NCBI GenBank assembly: GCA_034509925.1
Contig: CM067535.1
Location: forward strand, 5,133,201 to 5,197,200
From: Hirudinaria manillensis
Taxonomy: Eukaryota > Annelida > Clitellata > Hirudinida > Hirudinidae
DNA: 64,000 nucleotides
Reading direction: 5' to 3'
In this document: positions 1-10,869 of the stretch, one piece after another
Position numbering within the stretch: the first letter of the stretch is position 1
How the letters are laid out: each line of letters starts with the position of its first letter
Program-made: the position numbers and the translations under genes
Notes under the pieces: generated by a model
What the model was told of the DNA's origin: nothing
Seen by the model: only the letters and a program-made list of their open reading frames with translations
The model's database searches: none

Positions 1-477
1 TAATTCAAATTAATTCATATTTTCTTGAAATTTTAATGTATTTAAATCGTGAATTAAAATTAAATATCACAAATGATATTAAACGCAAAAATAATTTTGC
101 TTATTCAAAATATGTCTAGATTTTCATATTCAAATATCATCTTCAGTATAATATTCAATACTGAAAGCGTTAACTTAAGTCTTAGCTGTAAGTGAGATTA
201 TATTATTGGCCCGTATTACATGTAATACGTATCTGATAATAATATTGTGATGTTAGTCACAGTAAAATACATGATTATTAAAATTATTAACTTGGATTAT
301 ATGATTATTAAAATTAAAATTAAAAATGGGATGGACTGAAGAAGTCGAACGTAAGCGTCCCGTGTTCAATGAAGCGTGAACGAAATGTCTTTGGACATCT
401 GATACCAACGAGTGAGTCAACACTTCAATGATGTCATTTTCAATTAAATTGACCATGAACGGGGCTTATCATGCTTT

Positions 478-530
478 TGATGATGATGACGACGACGATG
501 ATGATGATGATGCTGGTGATGATGATGACA
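478..530. repeat. (GAT/GAC)n microsatellite
   Basis: A nearly uninterrupted run of GAT and GAC triplets. It opens spurious poly-Asp and poly-Ser frames on the two strands. The same repeat class recurs within and beside slit exons further along. Confidence 0.85.
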
Positions 531-866
531 ATTTGCTTACGACTAGTTCTTCTATTATTACCATGTATTGTTACCATTTTCGATGTTTTAGAAATAAATT
601 ATTGTTTATTTTTATAATTATGTTATTATTATGTAATTGTTATTGTTATCATGACATCAGTTACGTAATGATGATGAATATACCTACTACCACTGTATAT
701 AAGTATTTATTATTTGAAAATAATATTTCGCTTCCCATATTCCCAAAACCAAAAATTATTCCCCCACATTTCGGGTCCACAGACGTGAAAACCATTTGGA
801 AATGATTCTGAAGGAGGTGAATGGCTTGACAGAAGTAGACTCTTTATGACTTCTTGGCTCAAAATC

Positions 867-923
867 CCGCACAATCTCGCAATAATCTCGCAATAATCTC
901 GCAATAATTTCGCAATAATTTGC
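867..923. repeat. Short tandem repeat, unit about 12 bp
   Basis: Four to five degenerate copies of a unit resembling tcgcaataatc follow each other. No coding or regulatory role is apparent. Confidence 0.6.
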
Positions 924-1229
924 TCAATTAATTTAACTTAAATGTTTTTCAATGATTTTATTTCGAAATCATCATTTAAGCGAAAATAACTCTTTTTTTT
1001 ATAAATTTATAAATTTGAACAAATTGGATGAAAAATTACAAAATTCGAATGACAAATTGTTTGTGAGGCATTTTCTACGCATTTAATTGTATTAATTAAT
1101 TTATTAATTTATTTATTAATATTTATTCACATTATTCAGTAACTATTTATTTATTAATAAATAACATTTTTTTTAAATTATTATTTATTAGTAATTATTA
1201 ATTAGTGAGTAATGAGTTATCAATGATCG

Positions 1230-4200
1230 TCAGCAGCCGAAACATTGACAGTTTCTGACGAGGGCCACACGTGTGTTGAAGGTGGAGCCATCTGGGCAGA
1301 CGAGAGAAACCGCTTGTTGCTTTAATTTCTTCGGTTGACAGCAAGACTTTGAAGTTATGTTTTCCTGTTGTTGATGTTGCTTTTGTTGCTGAATTTGTTG
1401 TTGTTGTTGTTGTTGTTGTTTCGAGTCACATGATCCAAGACACCTCCTTTGCTCCAATCTGAGCCTGGAACGACACTTTGAAACTGGATCCACGTAGAAA
1501 TCCTCGTAATGAAGGGTCTGACAAGTTGGCTCTGAAATGCGAAATGAAGTTTTGAGATGATTATTCAAATATATATGTATTAATGAATTAAATAAAATTA
1601 ATTCTTGACAATTGTTCATCTCAAGAGCTACGTACTTAACACCTTAAAGCCGTTTAATAAACTTAGAGTTCAATCAATTTCAATCAATTTCAACCAATTG
1701 CAATCCAAGTTCAAACCTGTTTCACAATGTTTTCCAAAATATCCACGCGGACAAATGCATGCTGGAACTCGCCGCGACGTCAGGTTTGATGACGCAGTCA
1801 TCCTGCAAACTCCATGTTTGCATTTGAAATGACTACAGTTGAGGTCATAGAGTCGACATCCACGTCTGACTTTGTACCGAGTGACATCGGAACTGTTATG
1901 AAGGTCAACGTCGATCGAGTTGACTTGCAAGGAAAGCAGACATCCTGGTCGTATTTGAATGTCGCTTTAAATCTTTAAATACCATCTGAAATTTGTAAAT
2001 AAAACCGTTACCATGGTTACCTTTAAAACTTGTCGATGTTTTGAGGTCCCAAAGTTTGGAGAAAAATTCCAGGAATTGTTCCGGAAGACCACCGACATAC
2101 ATTTGACGGCCTCCCTCGTTTTCATTCACTTCCGGTTCTTCTTCGATGACGTCATAGTTCACGTCGTTCACGAATGTTCGGGGAAGTAATCCGTCCAGTT
2201 GGACACGGATTTTGTTTGGCATGATGCTGATTTGCAGCTGATAAAATCATCATCATCATCGTCATCGTCGTCGTCATCATCATCATCATCATCATCACCA
2301 CCATTATCATCGTCATCAATATCATCGTCAGTACGAACATCATCATTATCATCACGCCACCACGAATATTTTACAGCCTGGCGAGAGAGAGCACAGGTCA
2401 TCCAGACACCTCACGTTGAAATATATTATAATGGTGCACCAGTTATTGATCATTACTATCATTACATTTATTGATCAAACGTTGAAATTTATCGCTCGGT
2501 GACATCGGAGCTGAAATTAATACGAGATGATTAATAATTTATTGATGTTTGTTGAAAATTTATTTCGAAAAACACTTTATGATGTTGTTACTTTGTAATG
2601 ATAGTGATGACGATGATGATGATGGCGATGACGACATTGATGATGACGATACCTTATGGGGACTTCCGTCGCTAACATGGTGTTCCCGAAATACGCTCCT
2701 AAGCAGGTGCCTGAAGTTGCAACTGACGACCAACAAACCGAGTTCAACTTCAACGGCCACTTCCTCGCTCAACAAAATCAATCCTTGGGAGTTCAAGGTT
2801 GAAAAGTTCAACCCCAGGGTCACGACCCTCTTTGAAAGGTGGAGAGGCAGAGAAATGAATGATTCTTGAGATGTGAAGGTATAGGTGGAGGAATGAAAGT
2901 TAAGACACACGTTTCCCTGTTGACCTGTTCACCAATAATCTGATTGTTAAAAATAAAATTTACATTTTAATTGCAATATTTACCAATTATTAATCTTACA
3001 TTTATTAACTGGTAATTTGTATTTATTGACAATAATTATTATAAATTTTTATTAATTGATCTGAATTATTAATGTTATTACTAAACATTATGAGGTTGTA
3101 ATTTAACTCAGATGGAATTAGTTAATACCGATTATCACACATTAATCTTGAAATAATTGACATTTAATAAATTATTATAAATTAATATAATTGAATATAA
3201 TTAATATAAAGCATTATAATATAAACATTTAAATTAAATATAATAAATAAAATAAATTTAAACTCGAGCAATAAAATGAAAATTGACAATAAATAAGATG
3301 ATGACAAATAAATATTAATTTCAACACTCAATACGAACCAACGGAACAATTAGAGACCGATCCAGAAGATGGATCTGTTGGTTTTGTTGATGAGGATGAT
3401 GATGATGATGATGATGATGGTGATGAGGAGGAGGAGGATGGAAGTGCTTTCAATGATGGCGATGAAGATGAAAAGTGAGGCGTGGGCAAAGTTGATGATG
3501 ATGATGATGATGAATTTTCAACCAATTGACATCTTTCTCCTCTGTACCCTGATGAACAGACGCATCTTTTGTTGGAACATAAAACATTATAAATTCTAAT
3601 GAAATTTAAGATTAATTTTGTAAGATTATTATTGATTTAATTACTTAAATATTAAGTAATTTAACTAATTAATTGCGACTTAGGAAACGAATTTAATAAC
3701 TTATTTATTTAGAATTCGTTCGGATAATTCCATTGAAATTCTTCAAAAATTCACTTGAATCTTCCGTGAAGAGCATCCGGGATGCACGTGGAATTGTTGG
3801 AACATGGTTCATCCAAGCACGAGTTGATTTCAAATTCACAGTTGCTTCCCAAGTATTCAGAAGGACACGAGCACTTGTACTTCGGCGTCACTCTATCTCC
3901 GTCCTCATCCTCGTCATCTTCATCACTACCATCACCATCACCATCGTCGTCGTCATCATTGTTATCGATGACGTCACCTTGTAAATGCGTTCCTTTCCCT
4001 CCATCTCTTGAAATGGAAAGTTTTGTTTCGTGGATTTTCTTAGATTTGTTGCCTGTTGTTGTTGATTCTGTTGTTGTCTTTGTTTTGTTTGTTAACAATC
4101 CTTCACTCAAATCGTGACACGTTCCTCCGTGAAAGCACGGATTGACGTAGCAAGGGCTACACTTGTCGAGAGGAGTGACTATCAAACAAAGGTTTAATTC

Positions 4201-7200
4201 GTAAACTTGGAATTAATTGGCGTAATTAATAAACATTTTATTAATAAATAAATAATAATTAATTAATTAATCAGAACCAACCATCTCCTGAGCACAAAAA
4301 GTCTTGAGGACTGGTGGTGAGAAGCAATTGCCCCTTCATCTTCAACGGTTCGAAGCACCTCGCTGTTCCTGCTTCTTTGAAACCATTCTTGAGCCACTCC
4401 GACAACCATTTCAGTTTGCAGTCGCACACCAAAGGGTTGCCACCTATGGCCCTGTTTATCAGAGATTAAAAATAATTATTTTCTTAATTATTTTAATAAT
4501 CTTTACGGTTATATCAATTTATAATTATAATAACTGTTACAATTTTAATAATGTGTAACTTGTAAATCGAGAAAAATAAGTGCTTTTTGTGCCCATTTTA
4601 GAAATTCGGTGTTTCTAATGTACATTTTAGGAACAATTAATTAGAATTATTAATTTAAATATCATTAATTAATTAATTATAATATATATAATTATAATTA
4701 AACATAAATATAATAACAATTAAACGATGTTATTACAAAAAGAATTATCAAGTGAACATTGCATAAAGGAAAAACTGACAAATGCTTGATGGAAATTAAT
4801 GGATTGAAGATGCCTTCTTTAAAATTTGAAATTCTATTGTTTTGCAGAGACCTGAGTAAATTTAAATAAATATTATTTAATATGTATTAATTTAATAAAT
4901 AAAGTTTTAAAATATATACATTCAATATATAAATATTCATGATGTAAACTCAAAAATACTTAAAATTTACTTATAAATGAATAATTTATTTGTTCACGTG
5001 CAAGAGTCTGAGGCTGTTTAGTCCTTTGAAGGCAGAGGAATGGATGCATTCAATTGAATTGAAGCCAAGAAGCCTGTAATTTTAATGAATATTCATGTTC
5101 AACATGGCATAATATTTCATAAACTAGTTCTCGGATTTAACTTTCTGTTGTTGTGCCTAAAGCTTTGAATGTAATGACATGCATACATCTTAATCCCGAG
5201 TTAACCATTTAATATAGTTGTTAGCATACCACGTAAACACGATTACATTACATTACTCTTATTATCTTGATACGCATATAAAATGATTAATGTTTACAAA
5301 CTTAAATCATTAATTACTGAAGCAAATGTAATTTATTTTTTTAAATATGTTTAAACTGAAAAATGTAATCTTGCAATGTTTGAAGACTTGAGAGTCCGCT
5401 GAAGATGTCATCATTGAGTCGTTGGATGACGTTGTGGCTGAGATCCCTGAAAGATGTTTGGTTAAACAAAATGTCTGTCACTAGTTTTAGAATTAATTAC
5501 AATGCAATTATAACGAAAAGTTAATGTTTTGTTACAATATTGTAACATAATAACGGTATAATTGTATGTTTTATTAATAATCGGGAGGTTTTAATGCTAA
5601 TGTCTACGATTCGAAGCGATTGGTTGATGAAACTATATACAATAGTTACTTGAAATGATTAAAAAAATTTCTTAAATCCTCTGTATATACGCTTGTAAGT
5701 ATTGGCTTTAAGTTTAATTTTAATTGCAGGTTTTAAGCTGAGAATAGGGTGAAACCTGACTTAAGGGCCGTTTATTCTTGGTACCGATTTTCCTTTTGCT
5801 TAACATTTGACACCTCATAAAAGGACAGCCTCCTCATATGGACACTATTTTCATGCAAATTCCAGCTGTCCCTATAGGCAGGTTTTACTGTATGTATATA
5901 ATTATGCAGCTAATGGTACTTGATATATAAATACACGATAGCATGTAATCATGTGTTTAAATTAAAAAGTCTGAATTAATTTTAATAATTAGAAATATAA
6001 TTAGCTTTTGTTCAATGTCAGCAAAAAAAAAACATTAAAATCAATAGATCACTTTCTGCAATGATTTTGTTTTCAATAATCTTTTGAATATTTCAAATTT
6101 ATTTCAAAATTAAAATTAAAGCCAACACTTACAAGCTTGCAGGCGGAGAATTTAAGAAATGTTTTTAATTATTTCAAGTAATTTGGAATCTTTTGAAAGT
6201 TGTTATTTTAGGTTATCGGATATTAGTGTAAAGTAGAGTTTGATTCGTATTAATTAGCAGAATTATTACTCCTTATCCAAAAGTGAAACAATAAAAATAT
6301 GTTTTAATAGAAGACATATATATCGCAGTGGCGACTTTGACGGTTTTTCGGACGGCGGAGCCCTCGCGGAATTTTTCGTAAAATGGCGGTGCGAGTATTG
6401 TTTGTCAGAAGTCGTTGTCTGGTAAATCGGAAGAAAGTATCTGGCAGGGACATCCGCTTGATCAACGGATGCGGCCCAGCCCCCGAGAGTGTCAGGATTC
6501 AGGGCCGAAACACTCGTAGAGGGGGCCATTCCTCTGAAGATCCCTGTCAGAACGCTCGCTCAAGAGTTTCTATCAATACACCAAGGCGTTGGCCATTTGA
6601 CGCTCGGGAAAAGACCGAGGGACAACCAGGAAAGACCGGTGACGACCGGGAAAGACCGGTGGCATCTCGGAAAGACGAGGTCGCCCATGGCCCAGCAAGT
6701 CAGGTGCGACAAATTACTTCTGCTACCTCAACGACTACTGAAATATGCCCTCAGGGTTCCTACCGAAAGGAGAGGGAGAATGATGAACCCATCACTGGAC
6801 CTACGGATTTTGACCGGCCTGTTACAACAATCACCGATTTTAGGACTGCCTTGGACAATGGCGCGCCAGGCAGCAGGTGTATTTGCGGGAAATCTTTTGC
6901 TTCAAGGAAGGGAATGAAGATCCATCAGACAAAAATGGGTTGCATTGAGAGACAGCGTCCTGTCGCGCAAGAGCCGACACATAAAACGCCGAACGACACC
7001 GGGCAGGAGGCACACCACAGTCCCGAGTTGGTTCGAGTCTCTCTTCCAGCATCAGACCCAGTCAGGCAAAGGATCAAATTTCCTTCAAGCAAAGACATGA
7101 AAGTGTGGCAAGAACTGGATGGCAATCTCGCAACCGGCCTCAAGAGAGTGATGAAAAGAGAAGGCACTATGAAGAGCTTCTCCGATTTCATCTACGCTTC

Positions 7201-10200
7201 CTGCCTAGAGAAGTTCGGGTCTGTCGAAGTCAAGCGCCCCACAAAACCCAAAGAATCCAGGCGGCAGATCGAGATACGAAATTTAAAGCGCGAGAAAAGG
7301 GTCCTTCGCAGCAGATGGAAGAGTTCGGGTGAGGCCGAAAAGGCCGGTTTGATGGTGCTGTGGGAGGAGGTCAAAGGAAGAATCAACACCCTCCGTCAAG
7401 CAGAAAGGGCGAGACAATAGAGGTACGAGAGAAGGCGAGCAAGACAAGAATTTTTCAGAGATCCGTATCGCTACGGGAGGTCACTGCTCGAACCACCAAA
7501 ATCAGGGACTCTTGCTGCTTCAAGGACGGAGCTAGAAGCACACCTCACCAAGACGTACACCGATGCTCTTCGCAGCACACCGCTTCCTCAGAGAACTGAG
7601 ATTCTGGAAGCACCTTTCCCGGATCATCCATTTCAAGAGGCAGCTCCATCGATCGAGGAGGTTAAGGGAGTCGTGAAGAAGGCAAGAAACCGCTCCGCGC
7701 CCGGGCCCAACGGGATCCCATATCTGCTCTACAAGAGATGCCCAAGAACGCTCAAGCTGCTCCACACAATAATAGTTTCCACCTGGGCCAATGCCGCAGT
7801 CGACAACGAATGGAAAGTAGCGGAAGGTGTGTACATTCCGAAAGAAAAGGAATCTAAGCACATAAATCAGTTCAGGCCTATTTCGTTGTTGAATGTCGAA
7901 GGGAAAATCTACTTCACATGTCTAGCGGCAAGGCTGACTACGTTCATGACAACAAACAAGTACATCGACACAGCAGTTCAAAAGGGAGGCATTCCAGGTG
8001 TGCCGGGGTGCATTGAGCACACCGCAATGATATGGGAGGCGATCCAGAACGCAAAAAGGAACAAACTCAGTCTACACGTCGTGTGGCTCGACCTGGCCAA
8101 CGCCTATGGATCGGTGCCCCATCAACTCCTCTGGAAGACGTTAGAGATCCACCATGTTCCTGGAACGGTAATTGAGGTACTCAAGGAATACTTCAACGGT
8201 TTCGTGATGCGTTTTTCCACTAAAGATTGCACCACGTGTTGGATCCCTCTGCAGATAGGCATAGCCATGGGATGTGCCATTTCTCCATCGCTGTTTGTGC
8301 TTGCCATTCAAGTCGTACTAAATGCAGTAGGAGCTGAGATCCCCGAGATGCGTTTGGGTAGAGGGATGTTTATGCCTTCAGTAAAGGTTTTCATGGACGA
8401 CACCACCATCGTTCTAAACAGGCAGCAGATTGTCCAAAGAGCCCTTGACAAGCTCAATGATCTACTCCAATGGTGTCGCATGGCTCTGAAGCCCGCAAAA
8501 TCCCGGAGTCTTTCTCTCACAAGAGGGAGAGTTCGCAGCGACGTGTGCTTCACCGCCGGAGGACAACGCATTCCGACGGTCTCAGAAGAGCCAGTAAAGA
8601 GCTTGGGAAGAGTTTTCGACGACTCCCTCCGCGACAAAAACCAGGAGGCAGCCACTGTCAGTAGGATGACCGACGGTCTGAAAGCGATTGCAGAATCGCC
8701 GCTACAGGGCAGATTCAAAGTCTGGCTCCTGCAGTTCGTCCTGCTACCAAGACTGCTGTGGCCATTGACCATCTACGAAATAGGCCTGCAGTCGGTAGAA
8801 GCGATGGAAAGGAAAATAAATCGGTGTACAAGGAAATGGTTCGGGTTACCGCCTTCGCTGTCGTCGGTCGCCCTGTACAGTAGGAGCACACGGTTGAGGC
8901 TGCCCCTCAGATCCATCGTTGAAGAATATAAAATCAGCAAAACCAGAACTCAATGGTCGCTCAACAACTCCAGTGACAGCAGGGTCCGCGACGTCATGCC
9001 GCAACTCCGCTCAGGAAGGAAATTTAGAGCCCAGGAAGAAATTGAGGAATCCGAGGCAATCCTAGCCTTCGAGGAGAAAAGAGGACCCGTGCAGGTAGAC
9101 CGCCATGGAGTCGGATGGAACCATTTTCCAAGATGGTCCACAGCGAATGTGCAGACAAAAGCCGCCATGATAATCCAAGAGAGAAGGCGAGAGATGGAGA
9201 CCGAAAGGATTGCGCTGGCAGTGCAGCAAAGCCAGCAAGGACAGTGGTCAACCTGGGAAGACGTCATCCAAAGATCCATCACATGGAAAGACATTTGGAA
9301 AAAGTCTCCCCTCCGCTTGGCATTCCTCATAAGGTCGGTCTACGACGTGCTCCCTTCCGGGTCCAACTTACAGAAGTGGGGGATGGTTCAAGACGCCAGC
9401 TGCGAGCTCTGCGGAGGTGAACAGTCACTCCGGCACGTGCTTTCATCATGCACGTACGCCCTTGCTCACGGTCGCTACACTTGGCGACATAACCAAGTCC
9501 TGCAGGTCGTGGTCGAGGCGGCTAAGACGGCATGCTCCCAGGCAAATGCCCGAGAAATCGCGGCACCAAGAAGAATGTACTTCTTAAGAGAGGGCTCAAC
9601 GCAGCACCGCAAAAGGAACATGGCCCAAAGGAGGGACTTGCTGTCCACAGCCAAAGACTGGACAGTTGCGGCAGACCTGCAGGGAGAAAGGCACTACCAC
9701 CAGGTGCTACAAGAGAGCGGCAAGCGGCCTGATCTGGTGCTGGCGTCGGCAGCAACCGATTCCGTCATTATGGTAGAGCTGACGGTCCCATGGGAGGACC
9801 GAATTGATGTCAGCAATGCTCTGGAGAGCGACCGGTATGAAGAGCTGAGGATGGATTTAGAGGGGAAAGGTTATAGCGCCCGTGTGTTGCCAATAGAAGT
9901 CGGAGCGAGAGGGCTGGTAGGCAAGTCTACGTACGCCTTTCTCAAAGATAGGCCTTTCAAACAGGCAAACCAAACAGTTCGTCCAGAAAATAGCCGAGTC
10001 CGCAGAATCGGCTTCTCACTGGATCTGGACAACGAAGGACCGAAGGTAAGCCTCAGACACGGCGAGGCTAGTCGTCCCTGTCCACTCCACCAAAACAGGG
10101 ACTCCAGTGTAAGACCAGGAAAGAGACACCCCGGACGGCATTCACACCAAAGTGATATAAGAAGTGCCGCAGTGGCGACTTTGACGGTTTTTCGGACGGC

Positions 10201-10865
10201 GGAGCCCTCGCGGAATTTTTCGTAAAATGGCGGTGCGAGTATTGTTTGTCGGAAGTCGTTGTCTGGTTATCGGAAGAAAGTATCTGGCAGGGACATCCGC
10301 TTGATCAACGGATGCGGCCCAGCCCCCGAGAGTGTCAGGATTCAGGGCCGAAACACTCGTAGAGGGGGCCATTCCTCTGAAGATCCCTGTCAGAACGCTC
10401 GCTCAAGAGTTTCTATCAATATATATATAACTTTTTTTGCAAAAATTAGTTCACACATTGAATAAATATAAAGTGGATAATTTCAACTAACAAGCTTTTT
10501 AATGCACTGTAATTAAGTTGATTCTTCTTTAAAGTTTTAATATCATTTCCATCCAGTTGCCTGTAATGGTGAATGGTGGCCATTTATTCATTTTGTCGTT
10601 CATATGAGATCGCTGTGAACTCACAAATTCAACATCATCGGTGGCATCGGTACTGGAACGAAGGTGAGTTTGGATCCGCTACAAACGACAAAGTGGTCAC
10701 TACAGGCACATCCTCTGTGACAAACGTCTGCTTTTATCCCGCCAAAGATTTTAGCTTCGTGAAACACTAAAAGTCCACATAAAAACATAATTAATAGATA
10801 TTATGTCTGTAATATTTAATGTTTTGGTCTTACTTCCGCTATTTTTTCGATGATTTCCATTCGAA
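1230..10865 (-). CDS. slit: Slit, C-terminal half (fourth LRR block to cystine knot), partial, 13 exons
   Basis: Secreted axon-guidance ligand of Robo receptors. Exons read from high to low coordinates: linker 10834-10865 (weak); LRRNT 10625-10727 (CxC...VVCSGSKLTFVP); LRRs 10492-10560, 5375-5446, 5002-5073 and 4780-4851 (the last three exactly 72 nt); LRRCT 4282-4451 (CDCKLKWLSEW); EGF 3755-4178; EGF plus Ser-rich linker 3339-3565; laminin G 2653-2864 and 2021-2237 (MYVGGLP); EGF 1717-1923; cystine-knot C-terminus 1230-1531, ending CQCFGC-stop. All phases chain in one frame. The order is that of the Slit C-terminus, but with two EGFs before LamG and one after, against six and three in human SLIT2. 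Low-complexity segments interrupt EGF1 (Asp-rich), the EGF2-LamG linker (Ser-rich) and the knot (poly-Gln). LRR blocks 1-3 and the signal peptide are not in view. The assignment is firm; exact splice sites are read by eye. Confidence 0.9.
2246..2360. repeat. (ATC)n microsatellite in slit intron
   Basis: An imperfect ATC/GTC run lies immediately upstream, on the minus strand, of the second laminin-G exon (2021-2237). A similar GAT run at about 2599-2652 abuts the donor of the other laminin-G exon. Confidence 0.8.
5747..5892. mobile_element. Degenerate pogo/Tigger-like MITE in slit intron
   Basis: Imperfect inverted ends bracket about 146 bases. The left end contains tgaaacctgacttaaggg. The right end, reverse-complemented, contains acagtaaaacctgcctatag. 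The interior has the 'ggacag...ggacac' look of Tc1/mariner-pogo derivatives. There is no coding capacity. The call rests on end similarity alone and could be a chance inverted repeat. Confidence 0.35.
6324..6578 (+). repeat. Left terminal direct repeat of retrotransposon
   Basis: Begins cgcagtggcgactttgac and ends gagtttctatcaata. It matches 10168-10421 with one A/G change, one further substitution and a one-base indel. The first ATG of the element's frame (6383) lies inside it. Confidence 0.9.
6383..10225 (+). pseudogene. Retrotransposon ORF: zinc finger, reverse transcriptase, RLE endonuclease; one in-frame TAG
   Basis: One reading frame runs 6383-10225, broken only by TAG at 7418-7420. 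Before the stop: a basic N-terminus and a CIC...H.....C finger (about 6878-6945), a likely nucleic-acid contact. After it: the RT start APGPNGIPY (about 7700), a GCAISPSLF motif (about 8274), catalytic FMDD (about 8390-8401), a CCHC motif CELC...H....C (about 9400-9450), and an RPDLVL...VIMVELTVPWE endonuclease core (about 9725-9800). The enzyme would nick the target and copy its RNA by target-primed reverse transcription. The frame ends with TAA inside the right repeat. No other stop or frameshift was seen. The TAG may be a point mutation or, less likely, a read-through site, so the copy is probably inactive. Confidence 0.85.
10168..10421 (+). repeat. Right terminal direct repeat of retrotransposon
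   Basis: Second copy of the 255-bp terminal repeat, followed directly by atatatata and AT-rich slit intron. The ORF stop TAA (10223-10225) and the repeat's own ATG (10227-10229) are one base apart. Confidence 0.9.
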
Positions 10866-10869
10866 CTGA

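Larger units (their letters stand above)
1..1229. other. Non-coding region downstream of slit
   Basis: AT-rich sequence with no exon I can support. It contains a (GAT)n tract at about 478-530 and short tandem repeats at 867-923. The open frames over the GAT tract encode only aspartate or serine runs and are repeat artefacts. On the minus strand an AATAAA-like signal (plus-strand tttatt near 1146-1151) lies about 80 bases past the slit stop and could be its poly(A) signal. Confidence 0.6.
6324..10421 (+). mobile_element. RLE-type non-LTR retrotransposon (R2 superfamily, HERO/NeSL-like) with terminal direct repeats
   Basis: A 4.1-kb insertion in a slit intron, antisense to slit. It encodes an N-terminal zinc finger, a reverse transcriptase and a restriction-like endonuclease, the hallmark of the R2 superfamily. 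It is bounded by two direct repeats of about 255 bp differing at about three positions. ATATATAT flanks the left end (6316-6323) and the right end (from about 10420), so it entered an AT microsatellite with a short target duplication. It is GC-richer than its surroundings. Near-identity of the repeats and one stop in an otherwise open 1280-codon frame indicate a recent insertion. Clade is judged from the RT/endonuclease motifs only. Confidence 0.85.

Noticed and set aside
428-805. 125-codon plus-strand ORF with an Asp run
   Set aside because: Created by the (GAT)n tract; the rest is low-complexity AT-rich translation without splice or family support.
6324-10421. LTR retrotransposon, because of the long direct repeats
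   Set aside because: There is no gag, protease, RNase H or integrase. The RT and endonuclease motifs are those of RLE non-LTR elements, and the repeats lack TG...CA ends.
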